From contig JAMXBD010000168.1 in assembly GCA_024138025.1 (NCBI GenBank), positions 248,001 to 312,000 of the forward strand: a stretch of DNA of 64,000 nt. The letters run 5' to 3'. The position numbers and the translations under genes were made by a program. Below are positions 24,279 through 36,216 of this stretch, one piece after another. Each line of letters starts with the position of its first letter. The first letter of the stretch is position 1. The notes below the pieces were generated by a model that saw only the letters and a program-made list of their open reading frames with translations, made no database searches and was not told the DNA's origin. The DNA comes from Combretum micranthum. Lineage: Eukaryota > Streptophyta > Magnoliopsida > Myrtales > Combretaceae.

Positions 24279-27200
24279 TGTAAATCCCCGAATTTTTCGA
24301 GAATGGTTTTGGAACACCGAATCGAAACCCTAAAGAATGACCCAAGATGAAACCGAACCTTAAAACAATTTCGATCACAGGATTTCATAAGAGAATATTC
24401 ATTAATCATTCAGCACAAAACCTGAGCATGAGAAATTCCATCTAGTCGATCCTTGAGGTAAACCTCTCAATTTTTAGGGTAAAGTTGGATTAAGCCTAAC
24501 CCTAGTCAAACTGAAGTTTCGAAAGGCAACAAGGATCAAGAAAATCAAACAATTTCAATTCCGGCAATCCCGCATTCTCAAACCTTAGAAAACGAATTTG
24601 AGTTAATGTCTTATAAGAGTTCGTAATAATATAGGTAATATAAAAATATCAGATTCGTGAATTTTGAGTGTCCTTCGGACTAAACGGGATAAGTTCTCAA
24701 AAAGCATGTCTCGGAGCTAGAAATAATAAAAATATTCCAATAGCACCAAAAAACTCGTAATTAAACAAGGATTTCAAAAATATCAGCTTCACAATTTTTC
24801 AGTAACTAAAAATAACAGATATAGCTCATTTACACGTATTTTTATTACTACCGGTATTTTATGTTTAGTCTACTATTCATAATACTATTCCTACTATTCA
24901 TTACTATTTCATTATCTCCACTTTTTCTTACACCTATTTCTTACTACCTACATGCCTATTTTCTTACACTTTTACATTTCCAATACATCTTATTCAAATC
25001 ATATCTTACATATTAATTATTTTTTTATAAAATACAAACAAAATCAACTTACTCTCTCTCTTTTCCCTGTAAAGTCGGCGCAATTTCTCTCTCTCTTCCT
25101 CTCATTATTTTCTTTTTCAATTATTTTATTGCATCAAAAATTCACTCTAAAAATTCTATAAATACGCCATTCCTCCTTCATTCTTTCACACATTCATTCT
25201 ACATAACAAAACTCTACCAAAATTCCCTCTCAAAACACTCTCTACCAATTTCTACTCTTCAAGAAAAGTAACAAAAACACACTACCCATTCATCTCTTTT
25301 TTCAAATCTTCCATTAAACCTTAGGTAAAAATCCTACCTATATTCTTTATCATGTTCATACAACTTAGCATGAGTTTAGTATATATTTCTTAGACTCATG
25401 AGAATTAAAAAGCAACAATATGTTCATGTTTTGTTTTTGTTCATGTTTCTATTTTACATTATGTTATTATGTTGTTGTTATTATTGTTATTATTATTTTT
25501 GCTCTAATCTAAATTATATAATATTATGTATATTATGTACATATATTTCTTTAGAGTATAAGCTCACTTGTTATTTATTTATTTCCATGTTTTGCAATTT
25601 ATTTATTTAATTCATGCAATTTATTAAGACTAGTCTTTCTAGTCTTAGACTTGTCCATATCAAGTCAAAACAATTTTCTTTCTTTTCCTTTTTTTCTTTT
25701 CTTTTCTTTTCTTTTGGGACTAGTCTATTCTTAGTCCCGGGTTACCTTGATGAAGCTAAGTTTCCCAATACATGATCAAGATACTTTGATAAAGCTAAGG
25801 TTCATAATGCTTGACTATTTTATTATGTTTATTTACTAATGAGTATTTCTTCCTATCTTATTATGTATCATTCTTACTTTTTCATTGCTACATAATCATA
25901 TTCATGCATGATTATAATATTATTGTCTTAAATAAAAATAAAAATGAGCTCTTTCTTAAACAAAGGAAAAATGAACTAGATTTCTCAATAAAGGATTTTT
26001 CAACAAAAGTCTAAGTATTGTTTTTTTAATGAATTCTTTTCAAAAGCTTAAGTAAGTTAATCATAAGTTTTAAAGTATTAGTGCCCAAGATTTCTCCAAA
26101 TAAAAGGAACTCATTTCTTTTATAAATCAAAACTAAATACTCCATAAAGATAGAATTTTTAGCATTTAACTTAATATTTTAACTCTACCATACCTTTTAT
26201 AGGTTCACTATAGACTTTGAAAATTATATACTAAGAAAGTTTCTTCCAAACTTAAATTTTATATTGTTATTCTCTTTTCAAAATTAAAATGAAATTTTTA
26301 CTAACAATTCTTTATTAAGAAATCTTTTCTTATAAAATTGTCTAAAGGAATTATTCTACCATTTAACAAATATTAAGAATAAAACAAGTTTTTCAAACCA
26401 AGGTAAAATCAACTCACTATTTTAGAAATCAACTTAAAAAAATAAAATTTGCCAAGCAAGTAAAGTTTAAAGGTAAACTTATTTTCTAAAGAAGAACAAG
26501 GATATAAAAATTAGAGGAAAACATGCATTTAACACAACTTCAATTATTTGACTACACCAAAAACTTAAGGAATATTTTGAAAAGCTTATTTTTCAATCAC
26601 TAAAAATAAAGTTAGTAAATAACTTAAAGAACCAAATTTTTGGTAATTAATTTACTTTTGAAAAGATAGGAAATGAATTATAATAGGAAAATACTCACTC
26701 ATAACAACTCAAATATATTTTAGTTTTCCTTCTACAATTCAAATAGGAGAAATTTTCAAAAGTTTTATCTTTTAAAACCCTCAAAGACAAATTGTTTATC
26801 AAATATCAATATTGAGACAACACTACAAAAATCATGCATACAATATGGGTATAAATATATGTTCAAAGGATTTTTCAACTATATAAATATCCATATATTT
26901 TGCTTAAACATTTTTAAATAAAGAAAAGTTTAGAAAAAATCATATTTTGGGAACTATAATTTCGTTACTATTCTGTACTATAGTAGTTTGCAAGCCAAAT
27001 GGCTTTTTATGACAAAAATAACCTTAAAAATAGATAGATCTTTTCGATTAGGTAGAAAACGGTATATTATTTGTGCAATTCTGAGTTAAAATGACTAAGT
27101 TAGGGCCATTTTAAGTTGGAATTACCTTTTATACAAATTTTAACGATCTTATGACGAAGTTTTTGATAAGTACCATAGAATCAATAAGAAATACTTATTA

Positions 27201-28372
27201 TGGGTATTCTTCTTGATTAGGTGATTTTGAGGAGGAGTGTTCATACTAGGAGAATTATTTTGATTAGTGGATTTATCGATCAACTCATCCGTAAGAAAGA
27301 TATATCTTCATGGCCGAGTGAGTTTATTTCCTACCTTTTGCGTACTTAGTTGTGCTTGTAGCTAAAGGCACTAGAAGTAGGAAAAGGCGAAAATGAATTA
27401 TGTATGATAATATTAGTTAAAAGAATGCTAAGTATACCAAAACATGAATCGTTGTTAATTAACTTGTGTTTTACTATTATTATGATGGGTTGTGTGCAAA
27501 TTTTGTAATCACCTTTAAATTATTCTAATCATATATTATGAGCCATATTAATTGATTCATGCATATCACGTAGTTAGTTTCATCTCATGAACTATTGTAC
27601 TCGATGGGACAAGAGTATAGTAGTCAGGTTTGCAGAAGCCATAAATCTGCAAGATGGCGATTAGGAGCCTGAAAGAACTAATTCAAGATGGGCAAGTGGA
27701 TGCCTAAAATAAACTACATATGTTGGATATTAAAGATGGATTTTAAAGAGCCTGGAACACCTAACCCTGAATGGAGGGGTAAATCCATTCAAACATATGA
27801 TTTTTGGTAGATCATATGTATTGCTTGTTCATTTGCTTGATGCATTCATATGTTTGTTTAATAACTTGTTTGAAATTATTGATATGAGTACGTTAATTAG
27901 GAATAATCTCGCTAAGCTAGTTATGCTTATACTCCGATAGACTTTGTTGTAACAGGACCAATATCTTTTATGCCTAAGGACTTCATGATTCGAGTGGGAT
28001 TATGTTTTGGAAAAGCTTCTAGAAATCCTTTGAAGATCTTAGGCTTAATATCCTTAATATCTTTTGGTGTTAGTATTGTTTTCTTATCAGAAAGATTAAA
28101 TTGATATTATGATTGTTTGGAGAATTATAAGGGAAAACCCCTAAGATGATGTAAGGATTATATTCTTTAATATTAAATTGGATGATTATCTAGATTTCTT
28201 ATACACTATATTTACTATCTCGAACTATACATCCTATCGGTGCCTCCTATTATTGTGACAGACGCCTTACATATGGTATTGAAACTTTCGCATGACTTCA
28301 GAAAGTCATTCTTAAGTTTTAATATCGTATGTGGCGAACTGTTATATTTAGGGTATCCTTTGGGGTATAACA
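24279..28372 (+). mobile_element. Solo LTR A2, same family as A1 (4094 bp)
   Basis: It begins TGTAAATCCCCGAATTTTTC and ends TATAACA (canonical end CGTGACA, decayed), flanked by exact GGAAT repeats at 24274-24278 and 28373-28377. A TATA box lies at 25157-25164. No internal region is present, so it arose by LTR-LTR recombination. It differs more from the two A1 LTRs than they do from each other, so it is a separate insertion of the family into an A1 LTR. Confidence 0.88.
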
Positions 28373-29472
28373 GGAATTACAAATCGACTCATCTATAAGA
28401 AAAAGTATCCTCATGGCCGAGTGAGTTTATTTCCTACCTTTTACATACTTGTTTGTGCTTGTAACTAGAGGTAGTAGAAGTAAAAAAAGATAAAAATGAA
28501 TTATGCATGATAATATTATTTGAAAGAATGTTAAGCATACTGAGACATGAATTGTTGTTAATTAAATTGTGTTCATTATGTTTGAGTGTGTGCAAATTAT
28601 GTGATCATCTTAAATTACTTTAATCATATACTATGAGTTATATTAATTTAATCATGCATATCACATAGTTAGTTTCATTTTATGAGCTACTATATTCAAT
28701 GGGACAAGAGTATAGTAGTTGGGTTTGCAAGAGCCATAAATCTGCAAGATGGCGAATAGGAGCCAGAAAGAACTATTTTAGGATGGACAAATAGGAGCCA
28801 TAATAAACTACATAAGTTGGATTTCAAAGATGGGTTTTAAAGAGCCTAAAACACCTAACCTCTGAATGGAATGGTAAATCCATTCAAAACATATGATTTT
28901 CGGTAGATCATGTGTATTGTTTGTTCATTTACTTGATGCATTCATATGCTTGTTTAATAACTTGTTTGAAATTATTGATACAAGTACATTGATTCAGGAA
29001 TATTCTCACTAAGCTAGTTATGCTTATACTCCGATAGACTTTGATTGTAACATGACCAATATCTTTTATGCCCGATGACTTCACATACTTGAGTGGAATT
29101 ATGTTTTGGGGAGCTTCTGAAAATCTTTTGAATATCTTAGACTAGATATCCTTTAATATCTTTTGGTTTTAGTATTGTTTCCTTGTGCAAAAGACTAAGC
29201 GGATACTATGTTGTTTGGAGATTTATAGGGGAAAGCTCCTAAGATGATGTAAGGATTAAATTCTTATAATGTTTAAATTGCATGATTATCTAGATTTCTT
29301 GTATGTTGTATTTACTATCTCGAACTATAGATCCCATCGATGTCTCCTTTTGTTATGATAGACGCCTTACATATGGTGTTGAAGATTTCGCATGACTTCG
29401 GAAAGTCATTCTTAAGTTTTAATACTGTATATGGCGAACTGCTACTTTTAGGATATCCTTTGGGCGTGATCG
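28373..29472 (+). mobile_element. A1 5' LTR, segment 3 (3' end)
   Basis: It continues from the second GGAAT copy with TACAAATCGACTCATC, matching 41711 onward. It ends near GGGCGTGAT, where the canonical end would be GGCGTGACA. The last few bases are altered, so the boundary is uncertain by about 2 bases. The primer site follows. Confidence 0.85.
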
Positions 29473-29478
29473 TTTAAC

Positions 29479-29490
29479 TAGTATCAGAGC
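29479..29490 (+). other. A1 primer-binding site, initiator tRNA-Met type
   Basis: TAGTATCAGAGC differs at one position from TGGTATCAGAGC, and lies 6 bases after the 5' LTR end. It confirms that the preceding LTR is a 5' LTR and gives A1 its orientation. Confidence 0.82.
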
Positions 29491-30629
29491 ATCAAGATCA
29501 GGGAACAAAACCATAGGTTTAGGAAAGGAAATCTTAGAGGCATGATAAGTTTATGAATAAATCATGAGAGTAATAGGGAGATTCTTCTGAAGTTATTAAT
29601 ATTTAGATGAAAGATTAGTAGAGGAAAAGATAGACAGATTTTTTATCATAGGATAAAGGAATCGTAAGTGGAGTGAAGGGAAAACCTAAGAATCCTATGA
29701 GACCACCCTATCTAATAAGACAGAAACAATTTAGGAAGTCCTAAAACCATAGCAAGTGGGATATTATGGTACCAAGTGGGAAATGTCGCATCTTTTACGA
29801 TCTCACCAAAAACACAAGTGTAGAACTAGTTTTTATCTTTGAATGAATTCCCAAAAGCATTTTTTAATCATAAGAAAATATCACCTTTGTAACAAATCAA
29901 AAACTTCCTGCTTTTTGAATAAAGAAACCAATAAAAAACTATATGATCTAGTTTTAACCGCGAGTACGTCTATCGATGTGCCAAAAGACGAAGATCTCGC
30001 ATCTATTGCCAAAAGACGAAGCAGGAGCTTCAAGAAGAGAAGTCGTAACTAAGCACAAGTTCATGAGCACAAGAAGAGGATGTCGAGTCAAGGAGAAAGC
30101 ATCGCATTTACCCGAAGCATAGTGCCTTAGTTAACTAAATAAGATTTAATTAAAGAAAGTAGTTAAGAGTTTTGAAGACAACCAGTGAATTGAAGAATCC
30201 CTTAAAAATTCCTTGTATCATTTTATGATATCCATGCTATGCCTTTTTGCTCAAATAAATTTATTAAAAAGATGCCCTATTTTGTGATTTTATGAAATTC
30301 TATTTTGGAAATTCTTGATTTTTTTTACCAACTTTTTTTTTTGAGTGTTCGTTATATGGTATTATTTTCGTGAATTTGATTTTCAACCATAAATTTCTAA
30401 TCTTTTATGTTTAAGTCTTCTATGTTTTTATTGAATAAAATTTTCTTTTATGGTTATTTGAATTTTAGTTATTATGCTTTTGATTCTGTAAATTTTGTAT
30501 TTTGATAATTACAGTTGTTCTAGATTTCCAAGATTTCCATTAAATATCACGATAAAACTTAGTGAGTTAAGAGAAAATAATGAACTCACGTAATTAAAAT
30601 ATTTAAACAGTTGTACTCGAAGGGAATGA
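29491..30629 (+). other. A1 untranslated leader, possibly with a further insertion
   Basis: AT-rich DNA between the primer site and gag. A change of character near 29787 (TGTCGCATCTTTTACG) and a repeated TGCCAAAAGACGAAG at about 29980 and 30008 hint at another inserted LTR-like piece, but no clear ends or duplication could be found. The small frame at 29843-30052 has no recognisable domain. Confidence 0.4.
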
Positions 30630-31980
30630 AACCGCAAGCAACATTCTTCAAATCAACCAGTTGGGGAAGAAAATCAACCCCAAGTTCCTCCTCCAAATCC
30701 ACAAGCTATGCCACCGCCGAATCCATTGGTTGACAACTAGTCTACCCTTGTACAAATAGCCCAATTGTTGAATATTCTTGTGCAGCAGCAAATGCAAATG
30801 TGCCTGCTCGACCCCACCCTAAAGTGAACATCAAGCATTCGTGGAAGTGGCTACACCACAAAATGAGCAAACCATATCATGCCCTTGCCGCCACCGCCAC
30901 CACAAAGACCCTACCAAATCATTTTGGCGGAATTCATCAAGAGTAATAGATACTTTGATGGAGCCTTTGGCAAGCTGACGAGGCGGAAGATTGGCTTGCA
31001 CAAATAGAAAGGTCGTTCGATGCGTACAAACTGTTGCAACACCTAAAGATAACTTATGGAACCTATATGCTTCGACTAAATGCTCATGTATGGTGGGAAT
31101 CTAAAAGTAGAGAATGATGTATCCAATCACCTGGGAGATGTTTCGCCATGAGTTTCTAGAGAACTACTTCCTAGGTAGCCTTCGAGTTCAGTATAGCTCA
31201 GACTTCTTGCATATTGCACAACAAGGCAGAACAGTGGAACAATATGAGACCGAGTTCAATCGGCTACTTCAGTATGCACCTGACTCGTACAAGTATAGCA
31301 AGGAGCTAAAGAAGCAAGTCTTTTTGAACAGACTAGACGAGGAACTACGAATGAAGTTGGAAGAATTTGATATAAGGAATTTCCAAGAATTGGTAAAAAG
31401 AGCTTCGATTGTTGAATGAGCAAAAAGGAGAAAGACACGTGCACCGGAAAGGAAGATCTATGTTATTGGAAGGAGATTTCATGAAGGGCCAAGTTTTTGC
31501 CACCCATCAAAAAGGTTCAAGCCAAACAACAATTTTAGAGAAATTGTTATTGGAAGAAGAGAGCACCAAAGAACATAATTTGTTGGAAATTGTCAGGGTA
31601 CCCACTACTGGAAAAGATGTCCAGAATTGCAAGATAAGTGCTACTTTTGTGGGGACCCCAACCACAAAGTGCCAGAGTGCCCAAAGAAAGCATCCTCCGT
31701 TTGCTTCGTATGTAGACAAATCGGACACTTTGCTAAGGAATGCCCGTAAATGAAGAGTGCTACCATCAGATTAATTGGACCGTCTAGAGGACCTACTCCA
31801 ACAAGAATGAGGAATGGAAATGGAAATGGAAGTCATGCTAGGACTTCTATGCATGGAATGAGGGTCTATAACTTTGAAGGTCAATGGAGACATGGGGAAA
31901 TGGATTATGGAGATGTGGAGTTAGCTGCTCTTGAGGACGAGGACAACTATGGCTATGACCCGATCACAGGTCAGTGTTAA
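30630..31980 (+). pseudogene. A1 gag, disrupted
   Basis: A proline-rich N-terminal part (about 30660-30740) is followed by frameshifts near 30965, then a capsid domain at 31114-31416 with ITWEMFRHEFLENYF and TVEQYETEFNRLLQYAP, typical of retrotransposon gag. The same frame continues past a TGA at 31417 and a TAA at 31576 to two perfect CCHC zinc knuckles at 31639-31680 (CYFCGDPNHKVPEC) and 31702-31743 (CFVCRQIGHFAKEC). A TAA follows at 31747 and the frame runs on to 31980. The three stops could each come from C-to-T change of an arginine or glutamine codon. Confidence 0.85.
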
Positions 31981-32252
31981 ACCTTAATCAAGTGTTTTAT
32001 TTAATTTTGTAAAAGTAAAAAGATCAATAGATGATAATTGGATGATTGAGTAAAACTCCTAAAAGCGAAATAAAGAATCCCATGATAAGATCATATTTTA
32101 TACAACTTTTTCAATGTGCAATTTGAATAAACCTATCTTAAATTCTATAAAAATTGCTTGAATAAATACTTGTTTTGATTAAATTCATATTTCAGGTCTA
32201 AATTGAGTAAAGGAATGCAAAACAAGCATTGTTGAATTGAGAAAAGGAAAAT

Positions 32253-32735
32253 TCAGGGGGTATGCCAGCTTTTCTAAAATCAAAGCAGCTGGCGTAGTGC
32301 CAGCTCAGAACTTAACAACTTAAAGGCCGCCTCTACACCGCCGGCCTTGAGGCGGTATAGGATTTGGAAGACCAAACAAAAAAGGCTGGCTTAACACTAC
32401 TAGTGTAAAGGAATCAAAGCCAGCATCTGCAAATATATCCAACGCCAGCTTTCTAGGATTCAAAGCCATCGGCTTTGAGACAACTTTCATTGTGCACAAA
32501 TTGAAATAATTAAGGCTGTTGATAAAGCTATCAGCCTTGATTATCAATAACACGGCCTTCAACTTACACGGATAAATCAAGTACTATGCCGTCGTTTTGA
32601 AACGGCGTAGTTCATCCACAAAAAGCTAAATTTTAAGGCCGACATTAACACTGCTAGTGTTCACTGACTTTTCGTATGTACGCCGCCTGTAAGCTGCCGG
32701 TGTTGAATTTGTACTGCCGGCGTACAATGTTGTAA
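32253..32735 (+). repeat. GC-rich palindrome array in solo LTR K
   Basis: Units include ATGCCAGC, CAGCTGGCGTAG, CCGCCGGCC, GCCATCGGC, the hairpin AGGCTGTTGATA / TATCAGCCTT at about 32512-32537, CTATGCCGT / AACGGCGTAG at about 32584-32610, GTACGCCGCC and TACTGCCGGCGTAC. The last is about 45 bases before the TATA box. The wording resembles the arrays in LTRs B, H and D although these LTRs are otherwise unalike. Confidence 0.7.
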
Positions 32736-32772
32736 CTGTAAGATTTTGCAATTAAAGAGTTTGAATATTCTT

Positions 32773-32781
32773 CTATATAAG
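32773..32781 (+). promoter_or_regulatory. TATA box of solo LTR K
   Basis: CTATATAAG, downstream of the GC-rich array. In the intact LTR it would set the RNA start near 32805-32815. Confidence 0.55.
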
Positions 32782-33801
32782 GATAGGTTTTCTTCATAAG
32801 AGAGACACATGAAAATAGGCAGTTTTGAAATTCCTTTGTGAGAGTTTAAGAGAATTTGAGAGATTGAAGCTTTGTATTGACAAGATTTTGCAAGTGAAGA
32901 TTTAAACAATTGAATTGGTAATTTCTAATCTTATTTCTTATGCAATTCTTTTGTTTGATTTAACTGTTTAATATGATATCATTTGCCTTTTCTTATCTGA
33001 TTGTTGAATCATTCTGAACAACTAAATTTTACTTGTGGGAAAAGATGAAATTCTAATCTTGCTAAAATGATCTTTGAAATTATATTATAGGGTTGTTAGA
33101 ATTATAGATTATTTGTATTGAATCTTAATTATTCATCTTGTTTCCGCATGAAATTAGATTGATAAGAATCTTGACATTCGAAGAAGAATTAGGGTTCATA
33201 AAAATTCATAATACAAGTTTAAACAACAATTGCGGACACGACAAAGTTTAATTTAGTTTAGAAATTGACTCATATGATTCATGCAATGTTTTAATTTAAT
33301 TTCTTGCTAAGGAATTAGGAGAAATTGATTTAGGACGTTAAACAATTATAAAATCGGGAGATTTATAATTGTAAATTCGATTCCATTAATAATTTATTTA
33401 GCGGAAGCTATTAGATTATTTTATGGTTTCCTAAAACTTGTAGTTTTAGGTTTTGACAATTTCATATAAATATCTATAATTCTAACTATTCATATAATAT
33501 AATTTCAATATGATTAGCAAAGATTAGGATGGATTTTGCTTTTTCCCACATTTTGATTGATATATCTATCTCATTCTCATACTTTTGAAGCATCTATTTT
33601 TAGAAGTAGATTAGATAATTATAAAATCTTAAAGTCAATAGCCTAAATATTAGTTTAAACTGATACCGATCTAGTAATTATAAGAATTCCTCATGGGAAC
33701 GATACTTGACTTATTTTTCTATATTATTTTATTCGATCCAGTATACTTGCTGGTAGTAATCCGTGCTTTATTTATCTATACATTTCAGACGGATCATCCC
33801 A

Positions 33802-35075
33802 CATGGTAGTGACGATAAGGAAAATTTTAAAAGCTTGTCCCCTAGAAAAATTCAAGGTTGCCTCCTTTCGGCAAGACCTTATAATATTGGAATTAAGAAA
33901 ATATGATATAGCCACAAGAAGAAGTTAATGAGAAAACGGTTGGCTACCGAAGTAAGAAAGTAGAATTTATGGGACAAGGAAGGAAAGAAACGTCCGTAGA
34001 TAGATCTATAAGTCTAAAGTGACATGATTTGATTTAGTTGAGTTGGTAAAGAACAATGATGAGGACTTGGAAGCTAGGTTTAAGTAATGAAAGGAGTAAA
34101 AATGGAGAAACGCGACCTAGACAACATCCCCATTGTCAACAAGTTTCCCTAAAGTTTTCCAAGACGAGTTACTTGGATCGCCTCCCAAGTGAGAGGTTGA
34201 TTTTAAGAATTGACTTGGTAAGGAATAGTGAGCGATGATTAAACACCATACCATATCACACCCATCAAGTTGAGAAAAGCTAAGGAAGTAACTACAAGAG
34301 TTTTGGGGCTAAGAAATGGATAGGCTAAGTTTCTCACATTGACAAGCCTGGTACTCTTTATAAAGGAAAAGAATGGATACATGAGTTTATACATAGACTA
34401 TTACTAGTTCAATAAGTCATCATCAATAACAAGGTACTCGGATAACCCAGATGCGAATAAGAATTGCATAAATGGACAAAAAAGGGAACGAAGTTTTTAA
34501 GGACTAAAGTAACAAGCTATATTTGCAACAATGGTAATGTTGCCAAGATTAAAAAGAGTCCTAGACAATGCATGGGAACACATCGGGAAATGGCCTCGAA
34601 TGTGTAATTGCTTATGCTTCTTGACAATTGAGACTGTAAGAACAAAATTGTTCGATAGCATGACATAGTGTTAGGCATGGTAAAGCTTGTTGTTAAATGG
34701 AGATGTTATCTGAATAATCAAGGATAAGGAATTTATGTTGGTCACTCAAACCTTGAGCACTTGTTCATGATAAAGGAATTGAACATGTGATAGAAGAAAA
34801 GGTTAAGAGTGTATAAAAAATCGCAATCCTAGAGTAAGCTTTTTATACAAAAGAAAATGAATGCAGTAACCAATGCTCTAAGCTGAAAGAAAGGAAAAGC
34901 CGAAGGCCGATAAGGAGTTAGACAGATTAGAAGTGACAAGATCTTGAAATAAAAGTTGGGAATCATAAGGATATTAAGAGCAAATTCCATTGGAGGAATA
35001 TTAAACCCTTTGAAGAGCTCGGATATGCATCATGAGCAAGATTATGAGCCAAGTTTAAAGGACAAAACTTTCTTT
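33802..35075 (+). pseudogene. A1 pol remnants, heavily deleted
   Basis: Only scattered pieces of pol survive in about 1.27 kb, against the more than 3 kb expected. A reverse-transcriptase piece at about 34345-34405 reads LVLFIKEKNGYMSLYIDYY, matching [18 protein letters not shown] in element B. RNase H pieces follow: VIAYAS then a stop and QLR (about 34600-34635), a KWRCYL piece near 34696, and NALS with a stop (about 34875). The end near 35050-35085 resembles the B pol terminus. The order is kept, so these are remains of the A1 pol with large internal losses. Confidence 0.7.
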
Positions 35076-35088
35076 AAGGAGGGTAAGT
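35076..35088 (+). other. A1 polypurine tract
   Basis: AAGGAGGGTAAGT lies directly before the TGTAAACC start of the 3' LTR. It is slightly eroded, with two T residues. Confidence 0.7.
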
Positions 35089-36216
35089 TGTAAACCCTCG
35101 AATTTTTCGAGAATGGTTTTGGAATACCGAATCAAAACCCTAAAGAATGACCCAAGTTGAAACCGAACCTTAAACAATTTCCATCAGGGATTTCATAAGA
35201 GAATCTTCAAAACAAAAATAGAAAATTCAATAATCATTCGATTCAAAAAATCAGAGCATGAGACAATCCATCTATTCGATCCCTAATGTAAACCCCTCAA
35301 TTTCTAGGATAAAGTTGGATTAAACCCTAGCCCTAGTCAAACCGAAGTTTCAAAAGTCAACAAAAAGAAAGACAATCTAACAGTTTCAACTTTGGCAAAC
35401 TCGCATTCTAAATCCTAGAAAATGAAATTGAGTTATTGGCTTATAAGAGTTCGTAATAATATAGGGAAGTATAAAAATATCAAATTCGCAATTTTCTAGT
35501 GTCTTTCAGATCCGAACGGGATCAGTTTTCAAAAAGTGGTGTCCTGTGCACCAGATAGTGAAAATATTTCGACAATACCACTAGACTCATAAAAATGTAA
35601 GGATTTCAAAAATATCGATTTCACAATTTTTCAGTAAATAAAAATATCAGATATAGCTCGTTTACACGTATTTTATTACTATCGGTATTTTATTTATCTA
35701 GTTTACTATTCATAGTATTATTCCTACTATTCATTACTATTTCACTATCTATACTTTTTCTTACACCTATTTCTTACTACCTATAAACCTATTTCTTACA
35801 CTTTTACATTTCCAACACAACTTTATTCACATCAAACCTTACACATTATTACTTTACAAAAATTACAAAACAAACAAAATATCCTCTCTCTCTCTCTCCC
35901 CTTAATGCCGCCGGCCTCCCTCTCTCTTTCCTCTATATTATTTCTTTTTCAATTTATTTTATTACATCTAATTTCACTCCAAAATTCTATAAATACCCCT
36001 TCCCTCCTTCATTCTTTCCCACATTCATTTTACATAACAAAACTCTACCAAAATTCTCTCTCAAAACCTCTCTCCAACAATCCCCGTATCAAAACACTCT
36101 CTACCATCTACTACTCTTTGAGGAAAATGACAAACACACTGCCCATTCATCTCTTTTCAAATCCTCCATTAAACCTTAGGTAAAATCCTACCTATATCTC
36201 TTTATGATGTTCATAC
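35089..36216 (+). mobile_element. A1 3' LTR, segment 1
   Basis: It starts TGTAAACCCTCGAATTTTTC and aligns with 12255-13377. A TATA box is at 35988-35995, with GCCGCCGGCC about 80 bases upstream at 35907. It ends at CATAC, where LTR C is inserted. The frame at 35905-36183 is LTR sequence. Confidence 0.88.

Larger units (their letters stand above)
32083..33796 (+). mobile_element. Tat-like solo LTR K inside A1 (1714 bp)
   Basis: It starts TGATAAGATCATATTTTATA and ends CATTTCAGACGGATCA, flanked by exact TCCCA repeats (32078-32082 and 33797-33801). The block near 33690 (CTCATGGGAACGATACTTGA) resembles the conserved TGTGGGATCGA-type block near the end of Tat/Athila LTRs. A TATA box is at 32773-32781, and upstream of it is a GC-rich palindrome array. 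No primer site or internal region is present, so it is a solo LTR. Confidence 0.82.

Noticed and set aside
31409..31753. 114-codon frame in A1
   Set aside because: It is out of frame with the capsid domain and the two CCHC zinc knuckles, which read in the neighbouring frame. It is a shadow of gag.
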